A stretch of 64,000 nt of DNA from an uncultured Lachnospiraceae bacterium (GCA_902789175.1 CADANF010000020.1:1-64000), one strand, 5' to 3'; shown: positions 17,041 through 26,934, numbered from the stretch's first letter. A program made the numbers and translations. Notes: generated from the sequence alone by a model not told the origin.

Positions 17041-18330
17041 ATGTTAGACATTAAATTCTTAAGAGAAAATCCAGATATAGTTAAAGAAAATATAAAGAAG
17101 AAATTTGAAGATACTAAACTTCCTCTCGTTGATGAAGTAATTAGTCTTGATATAGAAAGACGTGAGATTCAGGCTGAAGCTGATAATTTAAGAGCTGAAA
17201 AGAATAAGATTTCAAAAGAAATCGGTGCACTTATGGCTCAGGGTAAAAAAGAAGAAGCTGAAAATGTAAAGAAAAAAGTAGCTGAATTCTCACAGAGATT
17301 AAAGGAACTTGAAGAAAAGGCACCATCAGTAGATGAAGAGATCAAGAAAAGAATGATGATAATTCCAAATATCATTGATCCTTCAGTTCCTATTGGTAAA
17401 GATGATTCAGAAAATGTTGAAATAGAAAAATATGGAGAACCTGTAATTCCAGATTTTGAAATTCCATATCATACAGAGATTATGGAAAGATTTGCAGGTA
17501 TCGATCTTGACAGTGCAAGAAAAGTTGCAGGTACTGGTTTTTACTATCTTATGGGTGACATTGCAAGACTTCATTCTGCAATGACAGCTTATGCAAGAGA
17601 TTTCATGATTGAAAAAGGATTCACATATGTTATCCCACCATTCATGATAAGAAGTGCAGTAGTTGATGGTGTAATGAGTTTCGATGAAATGGATTCAATG
17701 ATGTATAAGATTGAAGGTGAAGACCTTTATCTTATTGGAACAAGTGAGCACTCAATGATTGGACGTTTTATTGATTCTATCGTTGATGAAAATACACTTC
17801 CACTTACACTTACAAGTTATTCACCATGTTTTAGAAAAGAAAAAGGATCACATGGTCTTGAAGAAAGAGGAGTATATAGAATCCACCAGTTTGAAAAACA
17901 GGAAATGATCGTAGTATGTAAGCCAGAGGAATCAATGGATTGGTTCAATAAACTCTGGAGTTACACTGTTGAACTCTTCAGATCACTTGATGTTCCTGTA
18001 AGAACACTTGAATGCTGTTCAGGTGACTTAGCAGATCTTAAAGTTAAATCTCTTGACGTTGAGGCTTGGTCTCCAAGACAAAAGAAATACTTTGAAGTTG
18101 GTAGCTGCTCTAACTTAGGAGATGCTCAGGCTAGAAGACTTAAGATAAGAGTAAAAGATGAAGATGGAAAAAAATATCTTGCTCATACTCTTAATAATAC
18201 AGTAGTTGCACCACCAAGAATGCTTATTGCTTTCCTTGAAAATAACTTAAATGCAGATGGATCAGTTAATATTCCAGTTGCACTTCGTCCATATATGGGT
18301 GGTAAAGAAAAACTAATTCCTACAAAATAA
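17041..18330 (+). CDS. serS: Seryl-tRNA synthetase
   Basis: Class II synthetase charging tRNA-Ser, 429 residues. The N-terminal long antiparallel coiled coil (about 30-105) binds the tRNA-Ser variable arm. Motif 2 is CFRKEKGSHGLEERGVYR and motif 3 includes NNTVVAPPRMLIAFLENN. AAGGAG lies upstream of the ATG. No T-box leader is present in the 48-base gap. The parA-parB-DUF4446-serS order is typical of Clostridia. Confidence 0.97.
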   Translation: MLDIKFLRENPDIVKENIKKKFEDTKLPLVDEVISLDIERREIQAEADNLRAEKNKISKEIGALMAQGKKEEAENVKKKVAEFSQRLKELEEKAPSVDEEIKKRMMIIPNIIDPSVPIGKDDSENVEIEKYGEPVIPDFEIPYHTEIMERFAGIDLDSARKVAGTGFYYLMGDIARLHSAMTAYARDFMIEKGFTYVIPPFMIRSAVVDGVMSFDEMDSMMYKIEGEDLYLIGTSEHSMIGRFIDSIVDENTLPLTLTSYSPCFRKEKGSHGLEERGVYRIHQFEKQEMIVVCKPEESMDWFNKLWSYTVELFRSLDVPVRTLECCSGDLADLKVKSLDVEAWSPRQKKYFEVGSCSNLGDAQARRLKIRVKDEDGKKYLAHTLNNTVVAPPRMLIAFLENNLNADGSVNIPVALRPYMGGKEKLIPTK

Positions 18331-18386
18331 TATACTGATTGATTTAAATATAGTATTTTAATTTAGTTAATAACAAATGAAATATC

Positions 18387-18413
18387 ACAGCTTATAGAAA
18401 TTCTATAAGCTGT
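18387..18413 (+). terminator. serS terminator
   Basis: A 13-base inverted repeat (ACAGCTTATAGAA / TTCTATAAGCTGT) followed by ATATTTTTAAT. It ends only 22 bases before the next gene's start, so partial read-through is possible. Confidence 0.6.
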
Positions 18414-18435
18414 ATATTTTTAATAGGAGTCTTTA

Positions 18436-19302
18436 ATGCATAAATATCTTAGGGCTATTGGATTTAGCAATATAAAAACTACAGATCAGCTCTTCAATAT
18501 GGAAAGAGAAGTAATAAGAGACTGTGACAGAAGAGATTATGCGTCAAAGTCCCTTCAGATTTCTACAGTTCAGATTGAAAAAGATTATGGTGATGAAATA
18601 GGCCTCAGCGTAGTTGGTGAAACAAGAGCTGATAACAGATTTGTTCCAGAACACATTTTTCCTTTTATAAGACCAGCAAGTTATATTAAATCAGAACCTG
18701 TAAAAGTAATTCCACATAATGATAAAGAAGCATATTCAGGACTTATTGAAGATATCAATATGACAACTATTTTTTATGTTCAAAATATTTCTGAATATGT
18801 GCGTCTTACATATAATAATAAGGATATGCCTATTAATGCGGTTTGTTTTTCCGGACTATCACTCCAAGGAACAATATTAATACCTCTGAAAAAAACAGAA
18901 GAGGAATTAATTGATGAAAAAAACTCATTAAGAGAAACGAATAATCTTCTTCGTAAGGCGAGAAATGGTGATGAAGAAGCCGTAAATCAACTTATAATAA
19001 AAGATATGGATATCAAAAATGACATTATGAAGAGAGTTCAAAATGAAGATATTCTTTCTATAGTTGATTCTTCTTTAATTCCATATGGAGTAGATTGTGA
19101 AAATTACGAAATCTTAGGCAATATTATAAATGTTAAGACTATAAGAAATTCAGATACAAGTGAGGAGATTTTTGTCCTTGATGTTATAGCTAATGGTTAT
19201 ATCATAAGAATTGCTATAAATAAAAAAGATCTTGTAGGAGTTCCTGCAATAGGAAGAAGATTTAAAGGAAGTATCTGGTTACAAGGTTATCTTGTTTTAT
19301 AA
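18436..19302 (+). CDS. DUF3881-like protein of unknown function
   Basis: A 288-residue soluble protein with no membrane helix. The N-terminus MHKYLRAIGFS and the overall pattern match what I remember of DUF3881, a family largely restricted to Clostridia. A charged, probably coiled-coil segment lies near 150-200, and the C-terminal third is beta-rich (GYIIRIAINKKDLVGVPAIGRRFKGSIWLQGYL). No catalytic motif is evident. It follows serS and has a weak AGGAG-type site. The function is unknown. Confidence 0.65.
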   Translation: MHKYLRAIGFSNIKTTDQLFNMEREVIRDCDRRDYASKSLQISTVQIEKDYGDEIGLSVVGETRADNRFVPEHIFPFIRPASYIKSEPVKVIPHNDKEAYSGLIEDINMTTIFYVQNISEYVRLTYNNKDMPINAVCFSGLSLQGTILIPLKKTEEELIDEKNSLRETNNLLRKARNGDEEAVNQLIIKDMDIKNDIMKRVQNEDILSIVDSSLIPYGVDCENYEILGNIINVKTIRNSDTSEEIFVLDVIANGYIIRIAINKKDLVGVPAIGRRFKGSIWLQGYLVL

Positions 19303-19389
19303 TTGTTTTATAATTATCTTATAATATAATAATCTTAACTTGACAATATCTAATAATATATATAAAATTACATTTGCGTTTAAATGTAT

Positions 19390-19463
19390 GTTTCTGTAGC
19401 TCAGCAGGATAGAGCGTCCGCCTCCTAAGCGGAAGGTCGTGCGTTCGAATCGCATCAGGAACA
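19390..19463 (+). tRNA. tRNA-Arg (anticodon CCT)
   Basis: The acceptor GTTTCTG/CAGGAAC pairs with one G-U. The D-arm is TAGCTCAGCAGGATAGAGC, the anticodon loop CTCCTAA gives CCT, and the T-arm is GTGCGTTCGAATCGCAT. The discriminator is A and CCA is not encoded. It reads AGG codons. Confidence 0.95.
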
Positions 19464-19467
19464 TTAA

Positions 19468-19503
19468 AAAAATCCTTACCGGTTTATACCAGTAAGGATT
19501 TTT
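19468..19503. terminator. Bidirectional terminator between tRNA-Arg and jag
   Basis: AAAAATCCTTAC pairs with GTAAGGATTTTT around a GGTTTATACC-type inner stem. U-runs exist in both directions, serving tRNA-Arg (plus) and jag (minus), whose stop lies three bases away. Confidence 0.85.
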
Positions 19504-19505
19504 TA

Positions 19506-20360
19506 TTAATCTTCAACAGTTGTTGATTTAAAACTACTTGTAAAGCTCATATCTTCTGTGATATCAACAGGAGTAGCATAAGATTTTTCTTTTGCTGCTT
19601 CAGCCTTAGCCATTTCAAGATATGATGTTGTCTCAGTTTCATCAGTTTCAGCATAATCATAAGCTGGCTTCTTAACTGGAGCTTCTTTTACATCAGCAAC
19701 TTTCTTATTTGTATATTTCTTTGATCCCTTGAAGTCATTTTTCTTAAGATAAACAACAACTTTTCTATAAGGTTCTTCACCCTCAGACTTTGTTGCTACA
19801 AACTTATCATTCTGTAATGTTGAATGAATGACTCTTCTTTCATAAGGATTCATAGGTTCAAGAGTAAATGAACGTCTTGATTTCTTAACCTTAAATGCAA
19901 TATTCTTGGCAAGATTTTCAAGTGTTTCTTTACGTCTAGATCTATAATTCTCTGTATCAAGTTTGATACGAATATATGTCTCTGAATTCTTATTTACAAA
20001 AAGACTGATAAGATACTGAAGTGAATCGAGTGTCTGTCCACGCTTACCGATTAAGATTCCCATATCAGGTCCTTCTACATCGATATCCATTACTTCATTT
20101 TCTTTATCATATTCTACTGTTATATCAGCTTCTATCTGCATTGCATTAAAAAGCTTCTTAAGATAATCTTTAGTATTACTTACGATATCATTCTTAACCT
20201 TAGCATTAATAATTGCTGGTTTTGAACCAATACCTAAGAAACCTGAGCTTCCCTTATCTATTGTTTCATATTCAATAGAATCTTTAGAAACACCAAATTC
20301 CTTAGCAGCTTCTTCTAAAGCTTCTTCAATGGACTTTGCTTTAAATTCCTTAAATTCCAT
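19506..20360 (-). CDS. jag: RNA-binding protein Jag/KhpB
   Basis: A 284-residue RNA-binding protein linked to YidC by gene context. The Jag N-terminal domain (1-50, EALEEAAKEFGVSKDSIEYE) is followed by a KH-II domain with the GxxG loop (GILIGKRGQTLDSLQYLISLFVN) and an R3H domain (NPYERRVIHSTLQ, RRV as R-x-x-x-H). An extended acidic/lysine-rich C-terminal tail of about 60 residues is longer than in Bacillus. The start codon overlaps the yidC stop by one base (TAATG). Confidence 0.93.
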   Translation of the reverse strand: MEFKEFKAKSIEEALEEAAKEFGVSKDSIEYETIDKGSSGFLGIGSKPAIINAKVKNDIVSNTKDYLKKLFNAMQIEADITVEYDKENEVMDIDVEGPDMGILIGKRGQTLDSLQYLISLFVNKNSETYIRIKLDTENYRSRRKETLENLAKNIAFKVKKSRRSFTLEPMNPYERRVIHSTLQNDKFVATKSEGEEPYRKVVVYLKKNDFKGSKKYTNKKVADVKEAPVKKPAYDYAETDETETTSYLEMAKAEAAKEKSYATPVDITEDMSFTSSFKSTTVED

Positions 20361-21694
20361 TATTTATTATCTCCTTTTTCATTGTACTGCTTCAAGGCAT
20401 TAGCCTTTGCTGCAATACTGCCAGGCTTATACTGAACATTCTTTGATGTTTCTTCATTATTCTTTAAAGAAGTACTAGAAGAATAATTCTTAAGTCTAGC
20501 TCCACCATACTTATTCATTCCTTTTGAATTTTCTGATGCTTCCTGGCTGTCACTCTGACCATATGCAGCTTCCTGCATCTTATCAAGAAAAGACTTCTTA
20601 GGCTTACCACCATTCTTTTGAAGTTCTTTCTTATACTTAATCTCAGCTTTCTCTTTTGCCTTTGCAACTATTTCCGCCATATCAGCTCTATCATAGTAAG
20701 CATTAATAATAACTGTAGTAACAAATGCTATAAATCCACCTACTGCCCAATAAAGACCAAGACCGGCTGGAACGCTGACTGTGATGAAGAATGAGAAAAT
20801 TGACATTACATACATCATTGTCTTCATTGACTTCATCTGTGCTTCCTGCTGTGCATCACCAGTTGTTGGAGCTGCAGGCATAACTTTCATGCTAAGGAAC
20901 TGGAATATAAATGAAGCAATAGGAATTATAAGTGCCCATGTAAGAGCAAGTCCTGGAGCTTCTGAAAGATTAATGCCAAGAATGAAATCATTAGCACGAT
21001 TAATTCCAGCTGAACTATTTGCAATAGCATTTCCTACGTTACTTCCAAATATAGATGAAAGACTATCAAGCTGTGATGAGTTACATTTTCCAAGAATATC
21101 AATTACATAATTAGTTGCCTGTGAAGAACAAGCATCTGTTGGAGTAGCAGAAGCTGAGAAATACTTAACAGCCTCTGTAGCTCTGGCAAATGATTTACTA
21201 TTTGTAGTTACAAATGCAGTAAACTTTGCTGCCCAACCATCACTGCTTGTAATTGCAGCAGCAATAGGGGTATAAAGAGCTTTAATCTTACCAATATATG
21301 CTGGTAAATTAAGCATTACATAATAAAGTGACATCATAATAGGAAACTGAATAAATGATGTTAAGCATCCTGATGTCATCTTGATTCCGTATTTTTTTTG
21401 AAGCTCAGAAGTTTCTCTTTGCTGAGCTAACATTGATTCCTGATCCTTCTTACCTTTATACTTCTTCTGAATTTTCTTAAATTCAGGCTGAAGATACTGC
21501 TGGATCTTAGAAGATCTGGTAGATTTAAAGTTAAGAGGCATCATAGCAACACGCACAAGAATCGTAAATACTATAATACTTAAGGCAATTGTTTCAACAC
21601 CCATTGTGTTGAAAAGATTGTACATAGCATTAATAATAACACCCATTAACCAAGTAAGTGGGGATAAAATGCCTTTATGCTGTGTTAATAACAT
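20360..21694 (-). CDS. yidC: Membrane protein insertase YidC/OxaA
   Basis: Inserts membrane proteins alone or with SecYEG. The 444-residue protein has a hydrophobic entry helix near 15-40, then the conserved amphipathic/cytoplasmic hairpin (RSSKIQQYLQPEFKKIQKKYKGKKDQESMLAQQRE). The groove arginine region is RVAMMPL. An enlarged extracytoplasmic loop (about 140-235), three further helices and a basic 100-residue tail follow. I see no lipobox, unlike Bacillus SpoIIIJ. GAGGAG precedes the start. Confidence 0.93.
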   Translation of the reverse strand: MLLTQHKGILSPLTWLMGVIINAMYNLFNTMGVETIALSIIVFTILVRVAMMPLNFKSTRSSKIQQYLQPEFKKIQKKYKGKKDQESMLAQQRETSELQKKYGIKMTSGCLTSFIQFPIMMSLYYVMLNLPAYIGKIKALYTPIAAAITSSDGWAAKFTAFVTTNSKSFARATEAVKYFSASATPTDACSSQATNYVIDILGKCNSSQLDSLSSIFGSNVGNAIANSSAGINRANDFILGINLSEAPGLALTWALIIPIASFIFQFLSMKVMPAAPTTGDAQQEAQMKSMKTMMYVMSIFSFFITVSVPAGLGLYWAVGGFIAFVTTVIINAYYDRADMAEIVAKAKEKAEIKYKKELQKNGGKPKKSFLDKMQEAAYGQSDSQEASENSKGMNKYGGARLKNYSSSTSLKNNEETSKNVQYKPGSIAAKANALKQYNEKGDNK

Positions 21695-21705
21695 ATTTTT
21701 CTCCT

Positions 21706-21918
21706 CTATGGAACAGGATCATACCCACCTTTATTAAATGGATTGCATCTCAGAATTCTCTTAACAGTAAGAAACGTACCTTTAAAAAATCCATATTTTT
21801 CATATGCTTCAATAGCATACTGTGAACAGGTAGGTGTAAAGATGCATGTTCCATGTCCCTTTAAGGGTGATAAATGCTTCTGATAAAACCTGATCAAATA
21901 AATACAAATCTTTTTCAA
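21706..21918 (-). CDS. yidD: Membrane protein insertion efficiency factor YidD
   Basis: A 70-residue protein of the YidD family with the hallmark [20 protein letters not shown] and [12 protein letters not shown]. It helps YidC-dependent insertion at the membrane. The only fitting start is TTG at 21918 with an AGGT-type site, four bases after the rnpA stop. Confidence 0.93.
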   Translation of the reverse strand: MKKICIYLIRFYQKHLSPLKGHGTCIFTPTCSQYAIEAYEKYGFFKGTFLTVKRILRCNPFNKGGYDPVP

Positions 21919-21922
21919 TATC

Positions 21923-22264
21923 TTACCTCTCTATTAATAAGTGGTGAAGACGGAGCAAATGGAGAAATGCACTTTCAATTTCATGAAAGTTCTTCCCCTT
22001 TGCTGCTCCTCTGGCTACAACAACAATATCATAACCAGATTTAATATCTTCTTTATTTAATCTATAGCTTTCTCTCAGAAGTCTAACTAGCCTGTGTCTT
22101 ACAACACTGTTGCCAACCTTCTTACTTACAGAAAACCCGATTCTACTGTATCCTAATTCGTTGGCTGAAAGATACATCACTAAATATTTGTTGGCAAACG
22201 AAATCTTTTGGTTATAAACCCTGCCAAATTCTCTGTAAGTTTTAAGTGAATTAATGTTTTTCAC
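21923..22264 (-). CDS. rnpA: Ribonuclease P protein component
   Basis: Protein subunit that helps RNase P RNA process tRNA 5' ends. The 113-residue length is normal, and the family signature [24 protein letters not shown] (the RNR-type motif) is intact. The start is GTG with a strong AGGAGGAAAA site. It lies 20 bases after rpmH. Confidence 0.95.
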   Translation of the reverse strand: MKNINSLKTYREFGRVYNQKISFANKYLVMYLSANELGYSRIGFSVSKKVGNSVVRHRLVRLLRESYRLNKEDIKSGYDIVVVARGAAKGKNFHEIESAFLHLLRLHHLLIER

Positions 22265-22284
22265 TTTTCCTCCTGCTTTAGAAC

Positions 22285-22419
22285 TTAAGCTGAAAGAACC
22301 TTTCTACCCTTTGCTCTTCTAGCTGAAAGAACTTTACGTCCGTTAGCTGTTGCCATTCTCTTTCTGAAACCATGAACTTTAGATCTTGATCTCTTCTTTG
22401 GCTGAAATGTCATCTTCAT
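22285..22419 (-). CDS. rpmH: Ribosomal protein L34
   Basis: A 44-residue, highly basic protein starting [19 protein letters not shown] and ending RKVLSA, a textbook L34. It is the first gene of the rpmH-rnpA-yidD-yidC-jag operon, preceded by a good promoter at 22475-22503. Confidence 0.97.
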   Translation of the reverse strand: MKMTFQPKKRSRSKVHGFRKRMATANGRKVLSARRAKGRKVLSA

Positions 22420-22474
22420 AGTAGTTTTAACTTCCTTTCTTCTTATTTAATTATCCATAAAGACAATCTAGAAT

Positions 22475-22503
22475 ATTTTATTGAAAAAACAAGTAAAAGT
22501 CAA
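22475..22503 (-). promoter_or_regulatory. rpmH operon promoter
   Basis: On the minus strand, TTGACT (22498-22503), 17 bp, TAAAAT (22475-22480). Confidence 0.75.
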
Positions 22504-22572
22504 GCAAATAAGCATATTTCCCCACTTGAAAATAAACAACTAATTTTTTTTATTTTTCTAATTTACATAAAG

Positions 22573-22604
22573 TTATCAACAATTTGTCGATAAGCTGTTG
22601 ATAA
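22573..22604. promoter_or_regulatory. DnaA boxes in the rpmH-dnaA gap (probable oriC)
   Basis: TTATCAACA (22573-22581), TTATCGACA reversed (22585-22593) and TTATCAACA reversed (22596-22604) are packed in 32 bp. They lie in a noncoding AT-rich gap (22420-22824) between divergent rpmH and dnaA promoters, the usual position of a Firmicute origin. Confidence 0.75.
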
Positions 22605-22740
22605 GTGTTTATAATTCTGTTCATTATTTTTTCATAATTATAATTTTTCGCATTTTTAAAGCGTTTTTAAGGTTTATAAATTATTAACAATAATAAAAAA
22701 TCAATTTACATAATAAAAATGGCTTAAAAAGGCATTTAAC

Positions 22741-22769
22741 TTGTTATCCGACATATTTTGTAGTATACT
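22741..22769 (+). promoter_or_regulatory. dnaA promoter
   Basis: TTGTTA (22741-22746), 17-bp spacer, TATACT (22764-22769), giving a leader of about 50 bases. DnaA boxes lie about 140 bp upstream, consistent with autoregulation. Confidence 0.75.
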
Positions 22770-22824
22770 TTTAACGTATGTTTTTATGCACTTTTTTAGA
22801 AAATTATAAAGGAACCTTGGTAAA

Positions 22825-24207
22825 ATGAAGCAGTTAATCGAAGAAAAATGGGAAGAGATTCTAAATTATCTAGCAGAAGAATTTGATGTATCAAAGATCA
22901 TTATCGATACATGGATCAGATCCTTAAGTGTTTATGATGTAGAAGATAAAATTATATATTTTTATGTAGATGAAACACTCGGAGATAGCTGCATAAATTA
23001 TCTAAAGAAAAAAGGTTATGATGGTTATCTACTTACTGCCATTAGATCAACCCTTAGTGATCCGGAAATTGATATCATTATCTCAAAGAAGAATGAAATC
23101 GTTAAAAATTCTTCTGATGAGAAAGATAGTGATTTTTCAAATGAATCCAGATATAAGAGGGCTGTAAAGGCAAGTAACTTAAATCCTCAATATACATTCG
23201 AAAATTTCATTGTTGGAGATAGTAATAAACATGCCTATGCAACTTGTGTAGCTGTTGCTGATCTTCCAGCTCAGGATAATTTTAATCCTTTATTTATATA
23301 TGGTGGTTCTGGACTTGGTAAGACTCATCTTATTCAGTCTATTGCTCACTATATTCTTAAAAATGATCCTGATTGCAAAGTTTTATATGTTTCATCAGAA
23401 ACATTTACTAATGAGATCATTAAAGCTATCCATAATAATCAGACAGAAGAATTTCGCAGTAAGTACCGCGAAGTTGATGTACTTATAATAGATGATATTC
23501 AGGAACTTATTGGACGTGAAAGTACTCAGCAGGAGTTCTTTAATACGTTTAACTATCTGTATGATTCAAATAAGCAGATTATTCTTTCATCAGATAGACC
23601 ACCAAAGGAGATCAAATCTTTAGACGAAAGATTACGTTCTAGATTTGAGTGGGGTGTTCCTATTGATATCCATGCTCCAGATTATGAAACACGTATGGCT
23701 ATCCTTAAAGCTAAAAAGAAACTTTATAACTTTAAAGACATAGATGAAGATATCTTGATCTATATAGCTCATAACGTTGTTTCTAATGTAAGAGAACTTG
23801 AAGGCGCACTTAATAAGATAAATATCTATTCAAAACTTAATGGTGGAGAACCTGTAACTCTTGATCTTGCGAAAGAAGCTCTTAAGGATCTTATTTCAAA
23901 AGATACAAAGGTTGCTATAACACCGGAACTTATCCTTAATATAGTATCTGATCATATGAATATTTCTGTGACAGATATTCAGTCTACTAAGAGAAGTCAG
24001 GATATAGCCATAGCAAGACAACTGGTTATGTATCTTTCAAGACAGTTTACTGATAAAACCTTACAGACTATAGGTGATGTTGTAGGTGGAAAAAATCATG
24101 CTACTGTAGTAAGCGGTATCAACCGTATTGAAAAGAAGATTTCTGAAGATGAAGGCTTCAAATCAGTAGTAGAAGTTTTGATTAAAAAGATCGACCCTAA
24201 GAAATAA
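22825..24207 (+). CDS. dnaA: Chromosomal replication initiator DnaA
   Basis: AAA+ initiator that binds DnaA boxes and opens oriC, 460 residues. Domain I is at about 1-80, with a linker to 118. The AAA+ core has Walker A GGSGLGKTH (160-168) and Walker B LIIDDIQ. The C-terminal domain IV has the DNA-contacting signature GGKNHATVVSGINRI. The start follows AAAGGAACC. Next gene: dnaN. Confidence 0.98.
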   Translation: MKQLIEEKWEEILNYLAEEFDVSKIIIDTWIRSLSVYDVEDKIIYFYVDETLGDSCINYLKKKGYDGYLLTAIRSTLSDPEIDIIISKKNEIVKNSSDEKDSDFSNESRYKRAVKASNLNPQYTFENFIVGDSNKHAYATCVAVADLPAQDNFNPLFIYGGSGLGKTHLIQSIAHYILKNDPDCKVLYVSSETFTNEIIKAIHNNQTEEFRSKYREVDVLIIDDIQELIGRESTQQEFFNTFNYLYDSNKQIILSSDRPPKEIKSLDERLRSRFEWGVPIDIHAPDYETRMAILKAKKKLYNFKDIDEDILIYIAHNVVSNVRELEGALNKINIYSKLNGGEPVTLDLAKEALKDLISKDTKVAITPELILNIVSDHMNISVTDIQSTKRSQDIAIARQLVMYLSRQFTDKTLQTIGDVVGGKNHATVVSGINRIEKKISEDEGFKSVVEVLIKKIDPKK

Positions 24208-24220
24208 ACAAAATCCGGAC

Positions 24221-24244
24221 TTATCAACATTATTTTGTTGGTAA
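24221..24244. promoter_or_regulatory. DnaA boxes in the dnaA-dnaN gap
   Basis: TTATCAACA (24221-24229) and TTACCAACA reversed (24236-24244) directly after dnaA. The remaining 300-base gap (24208-24507) is AT-rich and shows no gene. Bipartite origins flanking dnaA are known in Bacillus, so this may be the second oriC half. Confidence 0.55.
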
Positions 24245-24507
24245 TCTGTTTTTTTGTGGTTTATTTACTTTTTATAACTTGTTAATTTTCATTTTAGTAT
24301 TTTTTAAAATTTTTATTAGATGATCTTGTTAACAAACAATAAAGAGTAATTTTTATCCATTTCAACATAGTTAAGCAACATAAAAAAACCTTGTAGAATA
24401 TAGCTTTGAAGCACATATAAACATATCAACAGTGCCTACTACTATTACTACTAAATATATATAAATAATTTATTAACGGATTCGTCGCAAGCAAAGGAGA
24501 AAGTACA

Positions 24508-25623
24508 GTGAACATTAAATGTAAAAAAGATGATCTTCTTTCAGGTATTAATATTGTTTCTAAAGCAGTAGCTTCTAAAACTTCTTTACCTATACTTGAA
24601 TGTATTATGGTAGAAGCTATGAATGGAAAGATAAGACTTATTGCTAATAATATAGAACTTGGTATTGAAACATATATAGAAGGAACAACAATTGAAGAGG
24701 GAAAAGCTGCTTTTGAAGCAAAGATTTTCTCAGATATTATAAGAAAGCTCCCTCAGAGTGACATCTCTATTGAAACTGATAGTGACTATAAGGCAAAGAT
24801 AGTATGTGAAAAATCTAAGTTTACTATTCCTTATCATGCAGGAGATGATTTTCCATACCTTCAGCAGATTGAAAAGGATCATTCTATAAGAATATCTCAG
24901 TTCTCACTTCGTGAGATCATAAGACAGACTATATTTTCAATCTCAGATAATGAAAATACAAAGCTTATGACTGGTGAATCATTTGAAGTAAAGAATAATG
25001 AACTTATAGTTGTTTCTCTTGATGGACATAGAATCTCTAGAAGAAAGATCGCCTTAAAGGGTGAAAATTCTGATATGAAGGTTGTTGTTCCGGGAAAATC
25101 ACTTATTGAACTTAGTAAGATCATAAATGGTGACAGTGATAATGAAGTATCAATTTATTTTTCTGATAACCATATGTTATTTGAGTTTGATAATACAAGA
25201 GTAGTTACAAGACTTATTGAAGGTGAATATTTTAAGATTTCACAGATGATGGCAATCAATAATGACCTTAAGGTTACTGTTAATCGTAAGGAACTTATGG
25301 GTTGTATCGATAGAGCTACTCTTCTTATTCAGGAAACAGATAAGAAGCCTATCATCGTAAGTGTTAAGAATGATAACAATATGTATGTAAGGCTTGATAC
25401 TAATATGGGTTCTCTTAATGAAGAATTAGAGATAAAGAAAGAGGGAAATGAGATAATCATTGGATTTAATCCAAGATTCTTAATGGATGCTCTTCGTGTA
25501 ATCGATGATGAAGAAATCGATATTTATCTTAATGATTCAAAGAGTCCTTGTTTTATCAAGGATAGTGAAGAAAGTTATATCTATATAATTCTTCCTATCA
25601 ATATAAATGTAGCAGCATATTAA
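24508..25623 (+). CDS. dnaN: DNA polymerase III beta subunit (sliding clamp)
   Basis: Processivity clamp, 371 residues, three repeats of the clamp fold (LPILECIMVEA; SLDGHRISRRK; final ILPININVAAY). The start is GTG at 24508 with AAAGGAG 8-14 bases upstream; no better ATG fits. It is part of the dnaA-dnaN-S4-recF-gyrB-gyrA series. Confidence 0.97.
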   Translation: MNIKCKKDDLLSGINIVSKAVASKTSLPILECIMVEAMNGKIRLIANNIELGIETYIEGTTIEEGKAAFEAKIFSDIIRKLPQSDISIETDSDYKAKIVCEKSKFTIPYHAGDDFPYLQQIEKDHSIRISQFSLREIIRQTIFSISDNENTKLMTGESFEVKNNELIVVSLDGHRISRRKIALKGENSDMKVVVPGKSLIELSKIINGDSDNEVSIYFSDNHMLFEFDNTRVVTRLIEGEYFKISQMMAINNDLKVTVNRKELMGCIDRATLLIQETDKKPIIVSVKNDNNMYVRLDTNMGSLNEELEIKKEGNEIIIGFNPRFLMDALRVIDDEEIDIYLNDSKSPCFIKDSEESYIYIILPININVAAY

Positions 25624-25638
25624 AGAAAGAGTGTATAT

Positions 25639-25845
25639 ATGAAAGAAATTGAGATTAGAGATGAATTTATAAAGCTTGGACAGGCTCTTAAACTTGCCGG
25701 ACTTGTTGATTCAGGCATTGATGCTAAAGCTGTGATACTTGAAGAAAAAGTAAAAGTTAATGGAGAAGTTGACTTAAGAAGAGGTAAGAAGCTTTATAAA
25801 GGTGATACATTTTCTTATAATGGCGAAGAAGTAATCGTTAAATAA
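25639..25845 (+). CDS. yaaA: S4-domain RNA-binding protein (YaaA-like)
   Basis: A 68-residue S4 domain (FIKLGQALKLAGLVDSGIDAKAVILEEKVKVNGEV) located between dnaN and recF, as in Bacillus, where the homologue is called YaaA/RlbA. It is thought to act in ribosome or RNA biology and its exact role is not settled. AAGAGTG-type spacing; two bases separate it from recF. Confidence 0.92.
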   Translation: MKEIEIRDEFIKLGQALKLAGLVDSGIDAKAVILEEKVKVNGEVDLRRGKKLYKGDTFSYNGEEVIVK

Positions 25846-25847
25846 AT

Positions 25848-26924
25848 ATGCATGTAACTTCACTTTCTTTAAAGGATTATAGAAATTACGAATGTTTAGA
25901 TCTTGATTTTAGCAAGAATATAAATATTTTGTATGGTGATAATGCTCAGGGAAAAACGAATATATTAGAGGCAATATATGTGGCGTCTACTACCAAGTCT
26001 CATAAGATGGCTCGGGATAAAGAGCTGATAAGATTTGGATGTGAAGAAGCACATATAAGACTGAATGTTTCTAAACATGATATCGATTCTAAGATTGATA
26101 TGCATTTAAGAAAAGGAAAGTCAAAAGTTGTAAGTATAGATGGTATGTCTATAAAGCGCTCTTCGGAATTATTTGGACTTATCAATATCATTTTCTTTTC
26201 ACCAGAGGATCTTTCAATAATAAAAAATGGTCCTTCGGAAAGAAGAAGATTTATGGATATGGAGATGTGCCAGCTAAGCAGGATATATTATAGTGATCTG
26301 TCTGAGTATAATAAAGTACTTCAACAAAGAAATAATCTCTTAAAGGATATTAATTATAATAATTCATTACTTGATACTCTTGATGTATGGGATATGCAGC
26401 TACTTAAGTTTGGATCCAGGATAATAAGAGAGCGACGCAATTTTGTGGCTATGTTAAATGAAATAATAATTGATATTCATAGAGATATTACTGGAAATAA
26501 AGAAGAGATAATTCTTTCTTATGATTCAAGTACAGATGAGGAAAGATTTGAGAAAGATTTAATAGATAAAAGAAATACTGACCTTAAGAGTGGAATGACA
26601 AATGTTGGGCCTCATAGAGATGATATAGGAATCTATATAAATGATGTGGACGTAAGAACTTATGGATCTCAAGGTCAGCAACGTACTGCTGCTTTATCGC
26701 TAAAGCTTGCAGAGATAGAACTCGTTAAGAAGATAACTGAAGATAATCCTGTTCTTTTGCTGGATGATGTTATGTCAGAACTTGATTCAAAGAGAAGGGA
26801 TGCCCTTCTTTACGAGATTAAAAATATACAGACTATTATCACATGTACAGGTTATGACGATTTTATAAAAGAGCGCATAACCATGGACAAAATATATAGA
26901 GTTGATAAAGGAACAGTAGTTTAG
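25848..26924 (+). CDS. recF: DNA replication and repair protein RecF
   Basis: SMC-like ATPase that helps load RecA at gaps. 358 residues, Walker [10 protein letters not shown] (about 30-38), signature region [18 protein letters not shown] and Walker [12 protein letters not shown]. It starts two bases after the S4 gene; translation is likely coupled. Confidence 0.96.
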   Translation: MHVTSLSLKDYRNYECLDLDFSKNINILYGDNAQGKTNILEAIYVASTTKSHKMARDKELIRFGCEEAHIRLNVSKHDIDSKIDMHLRKGKSKVVSIDGMSIKRSSELFGLINIIFFSPEDLSIIKNGPSERRRFMDMEMCQLSRIYYSDLSEYNKVLQQRNNLLKDINYNNSLLDTLDVWDMQLLKFGSRIIRERRNFVAMLNEIIIDIHRDITGNKEEIILSYDSSTDEERFEKDLIDKRNTDLKSGMTNVGPHRDDIGIYINDVDVRTYGSQGQQRTAALSLKLAEIELVKKITEDNPVLLLDDVMSELDSKRRDALLYEIKNIQTIITCTGYDDFIKERITMDKIYRVDKGTVV

Positions 26925-26934
26925 GAGGAAAAAA

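Noticed and set aside
18387..18413. Hairpin as a riboswitch for the DUF3881-like gene
   Set aside because: A simple 13-bp stem with U-run fits a serS terminator.
20360..21694. Sec-type signal or lipobox in YidC
   Set aside because: No cysteine in a lipobox follows the first helix; the protein looks like a non-lipoprotein YidC.
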